A stretch of DNA of 16,281 bases, taken from positions 1 through 16,281 of the forward strand of contig NZ_JBKBQM010000061.1 of the NCBI RefSeq assembly GCF_046292685.1, given 5' to 3'. The notes under the pieces were generated by a model, which was not told the origin of the DNA, did not search any database, and saw only the letters and a list, made by a program, of their open reading frames with translations. Position numbers and translations under genes: made by a program. Source of the DNA: Wagnerdoeblera sp046292685. Lineage in GTDB: Bacteria; Pseudomonadota; Alphaproteobacteria; Rhodobacterales; Rhodobacteraceae. Of this stretch, positions 6,762 through 12,798 are shown one piece after another; the stretch's first letter is position 1; each line of letters opens with the position of its first letter.

Positions 6762-7919
6762 ATGTCCGAAACTCCCGGCTTGCCGCCCCCGCGCCCCATC
6801 CCGCTGAACGACCGCGCGGCGCTGGTGTTCGTGGAACAGGCGCAACTGCATGTCGAGGACGGCTGCTTTGTCGCCATCGATGCCGAAGGGGTGCGCACGG
6901 TCATTCCGGTCGGCGGCATCGCCTGCCTGATGCTGGAACCGGGCACACGGGTCAGCCATCGGGCGGCGGCGCAGGCGGCGCAGGCGGGCACGCTTCTGCT
7001 CTGGGTCGGCGAAGGAGCGGTGCGGCTGTATTCCGCCGGCCGTCCGGGCGGCGAACGCGCCGACCGGCTGCTCTGGCAGGCGCAGATCGCGCTGGACGAG
7101 GCGGCGCGCCTGCGCGTGGTGCGCCGGATGTACGAGATCCGCTTTGGCGAGGCCGCACCGCAGCGCCGCTCCATCGACCAGCTGCGCAGCATCGAAGGCG
7201 TGCGCGTGCGCGAAACCTATGCCCTGCCCGCCCGCCACCACGGGGTGCACTGGGCGCGCGGCGCGTATGACCCGGGGGAATGGGAGGCCGCCGATACCCC
7301 CAACCGCTGCCTGTCGGCCGCCACCGCCTGCCTGCACGGGCTGTGCGAGGCCGCGGTGCTGGCCGCCGGCTATTCCCCTGCCATCGGCTTTCTGCACACC
7401 GGCAAGTCGCTGAGCTTCGTCTACGACATCGCCGATCTGTGGAAGCTGCAGACCGTGGTGTCCGAGGCATTCCGCATCGCGGGTCTGGCCGCGAAGGGCA
7501 AGCTGACCATGCCGCCCGAACCTGCCGTCCGCCACGCTTGCCGCGATGCCTTCCGCCGCTCGGGCCTGCTGGCGCGGATCATCCCGCAGATCGAGGAGGT
7601 GCTGGCCGCGGGCGAGCTGCCCGAACCCCCGCCCCCGCCCGAGGCCGCGGGCCTGCCTTTGCAGACCCCGAGGACGGGCCATGATGGTCGTGGTGCTGAC
7701 CAACGTGCCACCCCGCTTGCGCGGGCGGTTGGGCGTGTGGCTCTTGGAGATCCGCGCCGGGGTCTATGTCGGCGACTATTCCGCCCGCACCCCCGAAAGC
7801 ATCCGGGATCAGGTCTGCGCCTGGATCGAGGACGGCGACGCCGTCATGGTCTGGAAAGCCCCCACCGACCAGGGCTTCGACTTCGCCACCACGGGCCGCA
7901 ACCGCCGGATGCCGGTTGA
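6762..7919 (+). CDS. cas1: Cas1 (type I-E integrase), ORF runs past its normal end into cas2
   Basis: Cas1 is the catalytic subunit of the spacer-acquisition complex. Residues 1-~307 align closely with E. coli Cas1 (305 aa): IPLNDRAALVFVEQAQLHVE, CLMLEPGTRVSHRAA, RRSIDQLRSIEGVRVRETYA, GFLHTGKSLSFVYDIAD. Metal ligands corresponding to E. coli Glu141, His208, Asp218 and Asp221 are present as Glu145, His212, Asp222 and Asp225. Where E. coli Cas1 ends (GDAGHRSS), this one reads RTGHDGRG and then continues about 75 codons, out of frame, through cas2 (Arg/Pro-rich, without homology). So the normal stop is missing and the ORF overlaps cas2 by 239 nt. The stop that would make an ATGA overlap with cas2 is present at 7682-7684 but in another frame, suggesting a small indel near the end. 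GAGAGGG at 6750-6756 is a plausible ribosome binding site. Confidence 0.93.
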   Translation: MSETPGLPPPRPIPLNDRAALVFVEQAQLHVEDGCFVAIDAEGVRTVIPVGGIACLMLEPGTRVSHRAAAQAAQAGTLLLWVGEGAVRLYSAGRPGGERADRLLWQAQIALDEAARLRVVRRMYEIRFGEAAPQRRSIDQLRSIEGVRVRETYALPARHHGVHWARGAYDPGEWEAADTPNRCLSAATACLHGLCEAAVLAAGYSPAIGFLHTGKSLSFVYDIADLWKLQTVVSEAFRIAGLAAKGKLTMPPEPAVRHACRDAFRRSGLLARIIPQIEEVLAAGELPEPPPPPEAAGLPLQTPRTGHDGRGADQRATPLARAVGRVALGDPRRGLCRRLFRPHPRKHPGSGLRLDRGRRRRHGLESPHRPGLRLRHHGPQPPDAG

Positions 7920-8025
7920 CTTCGACGGGCTGAAACTGGTCAGCTTCTACCCGCCGGACCACCCCAATTCGACCCGCCCCGGACAGGCGACGAAAAAGGG
8001 CCCGAAAGACCCGGAAACCCGGTAG
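7681..8025 (+). CDS. cas2: Cas2 (type I-E), adaptation complex subunit
   Basis: Cas2 dimers bridge two Cas1 dimers during spacer integration. The 114-residue protein begins MMVVVLTNVPPRLRGRLGVW and matches type I-E Cas2 throughout (LLEIRAGVYVGDYSART, TGRNRRMPVDFDGLKLVSF). E. coli Cas2 has 94 residues; here a basic tail of about 20 residues follows (PNSTRPGQATKKGPKDPETR). Two ATGs are adjacent (7681, 7684). The first is used because GAGG at 7670-7673 is 7 nt upstream, but the second is equally possible. It is the last gene of the operon; the CRISPR leader follows directly. Confidence 0.95.
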   Translation: MMVVVLTNVPPRLRGRLGVWLLEIRAGVYVGDYSARTPESIRDQVCAWIEDGDAVMVWKAPTDQGFDFATTGRNRRMPVDFDGLKLVSFYPPDHPNSTRPGQATKKGPKDPETR

Positions 8026-8074
8026 GCTTTTTGACAACCGAATTCCCTTGGTGCATCAATGCGCTGCAGCAAGA
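8026..8074 (+). promoter_or_regulatory. CRISPR leader with a promoter-like sequence
   Basis: Only 49 nt separate the cas2 stop from the first repeat. TTGACA at 8031-8036 is a perfect -35 box; 17 nt later comes CATCAA (8054-8059), a weak -10. Orientation and position (after cas2, before the repeat) fit a type I-E leader, although it is shorter than the ~60-70 nt usually involved in integration. Confidence 0.5.
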
Positions 8075-8103
8075 GCGTTCCCCGCCCACGCGGGGATGAA
8101 CCG
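8075..8103 (+). CRISPR. Single type I-E CRISPR repeat (29 nt), remnant array
   Basis: The 29-nt unit begins GCGTTCCCCGC and ends GCGGGGATGAACCG, the type I-E repeat consensus in the orientation expected downstream of cas1-cas2. The 7-bp stem (8079-8085 with 8090-8096) closes a CCAC tetraloop, the Cas6e substrate. No second copy is found by eye in the window, so this is a one-repeat remnant. Confidence 0.85.
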
Positions 8104-8135
8104 TTGGCCGATGTGCGCCGTCCCGGGGTGTATAC
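8104..8135 (+). CRISPR. Spacer-length segment after the single repeat
   Basis: Exactly 32 nt, the standard type I-E spacer length, lie between the repeat and the start of an IS256-like terminal sequence at about 8136, where the second repeat should begin. It may be the last intact spacer, or a spacer partly replaced by the insertion. Its origin cannot be judged by eye. Confidence 0.5.
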
Positions 8136-8803
8136 GATGCTGTCCCGTTGAGTGGTGTAGCGGGTGCTGATCGTCACCTTGGTGCTTGGCGCGGGCCAGC
8201 CTGGGCACCTTGGGCCGGCTCTGCTCGGCCACGGCGGTGTCCTGGGCAAAGGCGGTGGCGATGAAGGCGGAGACGACGCGCCGCCCTTCCCGGCATGGGC
8301 AAGGGCCTTGCGCTGGAAATGGACGCGGCACCGCTGCCAGGGGGCGCTGAGAACCTTCGAGACGGCCGCCTTGATGCCCTCGTGGGCGTCGCTGATGACG
8401 AGGTTGACCCCGCGCAATCCCCGGCGGGTCAGCTTGCGTGAGGCAACCCCGTCCAGATCGGCTCGGCCTCGGATGTGCCGATGTCCAGACCCAGACCCTC
8501 GCGCCACCCGTCGGTGTTCACGCCGATGGCGATGATCGCGGCGACCGACACGATCCGCCCGCCACGCCGGACCTTGAGGCAGGTGGCGTCGATCCACGGG
8601 CCAGCCATTGTCCGCCATTGGTCCGAGGACAATGGCGAACGCCAGTCGCCTCCGAGGGGACGGTTCAGAAAGGCTTTCGGCTTGCCGTCGATCTCCTTGC
8701 AGAGCCGCGACACCTGGCTCTTGCTGATCCCCGACAGGCCCATCGCCTTGACCAGGTCATCGACGAACAGCGTCGGGATGCCTTGAACACAGGCCTCCCG
8801 GAT
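8136..8803 (-). pseudogene. IS256-family (Mutator) transposase remnant with IS end
   Basis: On the - strand, three frames in succession encode IS256 transposase. From about 8803 to 8440: VDDLVKAMGLSGISKSQVSR, WIDATCLKVRRGGRIVSVA, GLDIGTSEAEPIW. From about 8437 to 8295: LTRRGLRGVNLVISDAHEGI, WQRCRVHFQRKALAHAGK. From about 8296 to 8197: RRVVSAFIATAFAQD, RPKVPRLA. At least two frameshifts separate them. The N-terminal ~110 residues and the C-terminal ~130 residues (after KVPRLA) are missing. Beyond the deletion, 8136-8160 (GTCCCGTTGAGTGGTGTA core) resembles an IS256 terminal repeat and abuts the CRISPR spacer. A 42-nt in-frame insert interrupts the segment between AFLNRP and WIDAT. Not functional. 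Confidence 0.85.
8605..8635. repeat. 9-bp inverted repeat inside an insert in the transposase remnant
   Basis: CCATTGTCC (8605-8613) and GGACAATGG (8627-8635) form a stem around a 13-nt loop. The loop itself contains a further near-copy, CCATTGGTCC. It lies within about 42 nt that intact relatives of this transposase do not have (between the LNRP..GDW and WIDAT motifs). Confidence 0.6.
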
Positions 8804-8987
8804 GCGCGCGGCACAGCCGCCACACTGTTGAATGCGGGCCTGACTCTCGCGCAGATTGCGTCCGTCACGGGCTGGGGGTTGCACCATGCGCAGAACGTCA
8901 TTGAACACTGTGCGCGCATGGCGCCCCGGCGAATCCGACACCCTTCTGGCGGCCCTGACCGCAGCGAAACGGGGGGGGAGAGCGTGA
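8798..8987 (+). pseudogene. C-terminal fragment of a tyrosine integrase
   Basis: The + strand encodes DARGTAATLLNAGLTLAQIA followed by SVTGWGLHHAQNVIEHCARMAP, the end of a phage/ICE-type tyrosine recombinase: the (H)xLRG second-Arg box, the G-H/W box, and the segment that normally carries the catalytic Tyr (usual form ..H/R-Y-A/L-x-R). Here that residue reads Cys (EHCARM). Near 8920-8928, at a CCCC run, the frame shifts, and GESDTLLAALTAAKRGG continues in the next frame to TGA 8985-8987, the usual C-terminal tail. Everything upstream of the Arg box is missing; the IS256 remnant on the other strand begins at the same point, so the two fragments were joined end to end. Not functional. Confidence 0.7.
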
Positions 8988-9550
8988 ACGGATTTGCGGA
9001 ACGTCTTGCAAAATGCCCGCCCGAAGGCGCGGAATTTTTCGGCTAAGTCATTGGAAATGTTTGGAGGCGGGTACCGCTCTGGTAGACCTTTGAAATCAAA
9101 CGGAAACGAGGCGCATCTACCCCCGAGTATACCCACGATTCAGATGGACTGTGCGCAATTTTCGTGCCCTGTTGCCCTGCCGACACAGGTTCGGCCCGCC
9201 ACAAGATAGACCACAGCCGATCTTCTGTCACGCCGCGCGCGCTGGGCTGGGGGCGATCATGGGTCCCTTTCCAAGTGCCACCCCTGCGGTTGCCCTGATC
9301 CGATACTGGTCAGCCTGTGCAGAATTTCTGCAATACTGGGGCCAATCTTGCTGCCCGAAAATCGAAATCGCGCGATCTTCGCGGGTCGGCGTCCCCGCCC
9401 GACATAGCCCCGCCCCAGGAAGGACCCAAAGCCAAGATGGGGTAGGGCCGATGATGCGTCCTGTTCCATCTTGCCCTGTAGCCCATCAGAGAGCGGCGGG
9501 CCGTCCGATTTGAGGATACTCGGGCGGGACGCTCGAAAGTCGCCCGAAAC
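8988..9550. other. Intergenic stretch without a supportable gene
   Basis: About 560 nt. Open frames exist on both strands, including a 120-codon one from 9151, but none shows a recognisable protein, ribosome binding site or homology. Visible structure: a perfect palindrome TGCAGAATTTCTGCA (9318-9332) flanked by direct copies of ATACTGG (9303-9309 and 9333-9339), and a 10-bp palindrome ATCGCGCGAT (9367-9376). It probably belongs to the decayed mobile element. Confidence 0.6.
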
Positions 9551-9616
9551 TGTCCGAATAGACCTGCGGAATCATTTTTCGGACGCTACCGAATAATCGG
9601 ACAGTCTATCGGGACA
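9551..9616. promoter_or_regulatory. Putative res-like recombination/operator site of the serine recombinase
   Basis: Several resolvase-type half-sites of the form TGTCCGAATA cluster here. A direct copy is at 9551-9560. Inverted forms are TTCGGACG (about 9578-9585), AATAATCGGACA (9592-9603) and TATCGGGACA (9607-9616), and a further direct CCGAATA is at 9589-9595. Tn3-family res sites carry similar TGTC..ATA half-sites just upstream of the resolvase gene. The recombinase starts 13 nt downstream, so the site could also be its operator. Confidence 0.5.
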
Positions 9617-9629
9617 CAAGGGGACAGGT

Positions 9630-10199
9630 ATGGGCGAGTTGATCGGGTATGCGCGGGTTTCGTCGGTTGGGCAGAAGCTGGACGTGCAGGTTGCCGCGTT
9701 GAAGGCGGCGGGTGTCAGCGACGAACACCTTTACAGCGAGAAGGCCAGCGGGACGAAGCGCGACGGCAGGCAGGCGCTGGACGATCTTCTGACGCGCGGC
9801 ATCCGCAAGGGCGACACGCTTGTTGTGACGCGCCTCGATCGCCTGGCGCGGTCGACTCGCGACCTGCACAACATCGCCCACACTCTGACTTCAAAGGGCG
9901 TCGGCCTGCGGGTCTTGGAACAGGCCATTGATACCACGACGCCGGAAGGGCGAATGTTCTTCACCATGCTGTCCGCCGTGGCAGAGTTCGAAACCGAAAT
10001 CCGAAAGGCGCGTCAACGCGAAGGCATTGGCGCGGCACTGGCCAAGGGCGTAGGCTCCCCCTTCAAGGGCAGGCCCGCGACGATTGAAGGCGAGAAGGTG
10101 AACGCCCTGCGCGCCAAGGGCATGACCCCCACGGCCATTGCCAAGGCGCCGGGCGTAGCCCGGTCCAGCGTCTATCGCTACCTGCGAGAGGCGTCCTGA
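9630..10199 (+). CDS. Small serine recombinase (resolvase/invertase family)
   Basis: The 189-residue length and layout match Tn3-type resolvases and Pin/Gin invertases. The catalytic serine is in GYARVSSVGQ (Ser11 by this start). LVVTRLDRLARSTRDL supplies the conserved catalytic arginines, and TTPEGRMFFTMLSAVAEFET plus IRKARQREG form the long E helix. The C-terminal helix-turn-helix (ALRAKGMTPTAIAKAPGVAR, SSVYRYL) binds DNA. It acts by a Ser-DNA intermediate on paired sites; the half-site cluster immediately upstream is the natural candidate. AAGGGG a few bases before the ATG is a plausible ribosome binding site. It converges on the type III res gene with one base between the two stop codons. 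Resolvase and invertase cannot be told apart here; no invertible segment is apparent. Confidence 0.92.
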   Translation: MGELIGYARVSSVGQKLDVQVAALKAAGVSDEHLYSEKASGTKRDGRQALDDLLTRGIRKGDTLVVTRLDRLARSTRDLHNIAHTLTSKGVGLRVLEQAIDTTTPEGRMFFTMLSAVAEFETEIRKARQREGIGAALAKGVGSPFKGRPATIEGEKVNALRAKGMTPTAIAKAPGVARSSVYRYLREAS

Positions 10200-10200
10200 G

Positions 10201-12798
10201 TCACCGTGCCAGAAGCGCCGGTAGCCTTGCCGGAACGTCCTCCATCAGCACCAGCGCGCATTCCACCGTCTCGCCGGTCATCGCAATCTGTAGCTGCCCC
10301 GCTGGCACCGCCTGATCCCAGGAGAAGTTCTGCGTCAGGAAGTCCAGCACGTCGCGCTTGTAATCGGTGTCGGGGTTTTGCAGGTGGTCGCCCTTGGTTT
10401 CCAGCACCACGATCCGCCCAGCGCCTGCGTTGCCGCCCGTGGCAAAGATGAAGTCCGGGTAGATGCGCCCGCGCTTCCAGCCTTGCAGGCCCATGCCGTA
10501 GCCTGCCTTGGCCACGTTGCGATGCCACCACTTCACCGTGGCGTCCCCGTCCAGATGCACCGCCACGTTCTGTTCCTGCCCGTTCAACTCGTTACGGAAC
10601 ACCGGGGAAAACAGGCTGCGGGTCAGCGCGCCGCCGTCGCCACCCGTCAGATGCGGCGCATTCGCCGCCTCCAGGGTCAGCATGTGGTCGGGCATCTGCC
10701 AGTTGTGACCGTCGAGGCGCAGGCGGAATTGAATGTCGCCCGCCTTGACCGCCGCGCGGAACAGGGCTTCGGCCCGCGCATCGCGTTCCTTGGTCAGGGC
10801 CAGCCGCAGCCGGTCGATGATGACGCCTGATGCTGCGCCCAGCCTGGCGGCATCGAAGCCGCGCGCTTCCAGCCCCGCCACCAGGTCGGCCACGATCCCG
10901 CGCGCGACGAAGGGGTTGGGCACCAGATCGGAGATCACCCGCACCGCGTATGTGGGATCGAAGCGCAGGGTTTCCGCCGCCGCCGCCACCGCCTCGCCCC
11001 GGAAATACTCGTCCGCCCCGGCATCGGTCAGGGCGATGCGCTGCAACTGCGCGGCCGCCTGCGCGGGGTTGTCCGGTATCTCGGCCGCCACGGCGGCGGG
11101 GGAGAAATCGCGCCAGTCGATGCCCGCCAGAATGTCGGTCTCGTAATCGAGGTCGCGCACCGCGTCGCCCTCCACCCGCAGCACGCGCGGCAGGTAGATT
11201 TGCAGGTTGCGGAAGTCCGCCCGCCGTTCCACCCGCCGCGCCGTGCCGGGGGTGCCATTGGCCCCGCCTTGCGGCACCTCGATCACCAGATCGGCCAGCC
11301 CGTCCTTTTCGAGGCCCGCCTTGATCGCCTCCACCACCGCCTGCGTTGCGGCGTGATGCGTGACCACATAGCATTCGTCCAGCGCCGCCACGCCGGTTTT
11401 CAGCGCGTGCGGCTGGCGCAGGATACGGCCCACAAGCTGCGTCATGGCCGACAGGTTCGAGGCCGCCGCCAGCGAACACAGCACATAGGCGAAGGGGCAA
11501 TCCCAACCCTCTTGCAGCGCGGCCTTGGTCACGATCACCCGCACGCGGTTGGTGGGCGACAGAAGGTCCAGGTTCTCGGGCTGGGTCAGATCGTTCTGTT
11601 CGGCGGTCTTGATCGCCACCTCGGCCGCGTCCAGCCCTGCGGCCAGCAGCCATTCCTTCACGTCCTCGGCATGGATGTGCAGCCCGTCGCGCTGATCCTT
11701 GCCGGTGCGTTCCACCTGCACCAGCATGATCGGGCGGATATAGCCCTGCGCGCCCTTGTCGGCCCCATAGGCCAGCGCCGCCGCCTGCACATCGTTCAGC
11801 CGCCCCAGCGCCGCCGTCAGCGTGCCGCGCCAGTCGGCGCCCTGCCGCGGGTCCAGGTTCAGCGGCATCTTGATCATGTCCTCGGCATGCAACTCGCGCC
11901 CCGTCACCTCGACCAGCAGGTTGGCGTGCCGCGTGCCCCCGGCGCGGGTGCGCACATCCTTGGGCGTGGCGGTCAGTTCCAGCACGAAGATCGGGTTGAA
12001 CCCGTAAAGCGTGTCATGCGCCAGTTCGGACGTGGCCTTCTGCCCCTCGTCCAGCACCACAACCGGCCTGATCTTGCGCAAGGCATTGCCAAGCGAGTCC
12101 TTCACCATCGGGAACATGCCGGTGTAGCCGTCCAGGTTCGGCACGGCCGCCAGTTCGCGGGCATGCGCCGCCTGATCGCCCTCGGGCGGAAAGAACCCGT
12201 GCACGTCGCCCCGGTCGCGGAACATGCGCAGCGTTTCCTGCGTCTGCCGGTTCGCCGCCTGCAACATCAGCACCATGACGCAGAGGTTCGCCGCCACGTC
12301 GCGCGCGTCCAGCCGGTCGCCCTTTTCCATCACCTTCACCCGCCCCGCCGCCGCGCGGTCGAGCGCCTGCCGGTAAGGGTGCTGGCGGTCCTTCAGGTGC
12401 TTCAGCGTCTGGGCATAGATCGCCTCGTTCGGCACGATCCACAGGACAAAGCCGGAGTTCCTGCCCAGATACCGCCCCATGATCCGGCTGACGGCATTGA
12501 CCGCCAGCCAGGTCTTGCCGCCGCCCGTGGGCACCTTCAGCGTGGCATTTGGCACCGGCCGCCCGATGCCATCCTTGCGCGGGGAAAAGGGAATATTCGC
12601 GCGGGAGGCGGGCAAGCGGTCCTTCATCGCCTCCCATGCCTTCAAGGTGAAATCGGGAAACTCCATCCCCTCGGCATCATCGCCCAGTTCGGCAATGACA
12701 CGGGCGCGGCGGTCGGCCCGCTCTTTCTCGGTCTTGAGAACACCAAGCCAGGCATCCAGCGTGTCCAGCACCCGGACCTGATAATCCAGCGTGCGCAT
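10201..12798 (-). CDS. res: Type III restriction enzyme, Res subunit (helicase-nuclease)
   Basis: The 865-residue Res subunit translocates on DNA and cuts when it meets a second, oppositely oriented unmodified site. It shows SF2 motifs in order: Walker A KVPTGGGKT (PTGGGKT at 90-96), motif II VVVLDEGQK (DEGQ at 250-253 rather than DEAH), LTATPK (275-280), VTKAALQEGWDCPF (423-436) and QLVGRILRQP (454-463). The C-terminal PD-(D/E)xK nuclease reads YPDFIF (780-785) with VVLETKGDH (ETK at 800-802). Length is close to other Res proteins (~900-1000 aa). No lesion is visible. The ATG (12796-12798) directly follows the mod stop (TAGATG), so the two genes are translationally coupled. The stop lies one base from that of the convergent recombinase. 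Confidence 0.94.
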   Translation of the reverse strand: MRTLDYQVRVLDTLDAWLGVLKTEKERADRRARVIAELGDDAEGMEFPDFTLKAWEAMKDRLPASRANIPFSPRKDGIGRPVPNATLKVPTGGGKTWLAVNAVSRIMGRYLGRNSGFVLWIVPNEAIYAQTLKHLKDRQHPYRQALDRAAAGRVKVMEKGDRLDARDVAANLCVMVLMLQAANRQTQETLRMFRDRGDVHGFFPPEGDQAAHARELAAVPNLDGYTGMFPMVKDSLGNALRKIRPVVVLDEGQKATSELAHDTLYGFNPIFVLELTATPKDVRTRAGGTRHANLLVEVTGRELHAEDMIKMPLNLDPRQGADWRGTLTAALGRLNDVQAAALAYGADKGAQGYIRPIMLVQVERTGKDQRDGLHIHAEDVKEWLLAAGLDAAEVAIKTAEQNDLTQPENLDLLSPTNRVRVIVTKAALQEGWDCPFAYVLCSLAAASNLSAMTQLVGRILRQPHALKTGVAALDECYVVTHHAATQAVVEAIKAGLEKDGLADLVIEVPQGGANGTPGTARRVERRADFRNLQIYLPRVLRVEGDAVRDLDYETDILAGIDWRDFSPAAVAAEIPDNPAQAAAQLQRIALTDAGADEYFRGEAVAAAAETLRFDPTYAVRVISDLVPNPFVARGIVADLVAGLEARGFDAARLGAASGVIIDRLRLALTKERDARAEALFRAAVKAGDIQFRLRLDGHNWQMPDHMLTLEAANAPHLTGGDGGALTRSLFSPVFRNELNGQEQNVAVHLDGDATVKWWHRNVAKAGYGMGLQGWKRGRIYPDFIFATGGNAGAGRIVVLETKGDHLQNPDTDYKRDVLDFLTQNFSWDQAVPAGQLQIAMTGETVECALVLMEDVPARLPALLAR

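Noticed and set aside
7995..8034. Possible terminator at the cas2 end (CCGGAAACCCGG then CTTTTT)
   Set aside because: The stem is only 4 bp and lies partly inside the cas2 codons; the T-run is better explained as lying next to the leader TTGACA.
9058..9085. A tRNA or tmRNA 3'-end-like sequence (TGGAGGCGGGTACCG), a possible att site
   Set aside because: No matching acceptor or T-arm is found nearby, so it cannot be supported as an attachment site, although an integrase remnant is close.
9385..9420. A second CRISPR-repeat-like sequence (GCGTCCCCGCCCGACA)
   Set aside because: It lacks the GCGGGGAT-AACC half and the correct spacing; the similarity is a short C/G-rich coincidence.
9151..9513. 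A 120-codon ORF in the gene-free stretch
   Set aside because: No homology, odd composition and no ribosome binding site.
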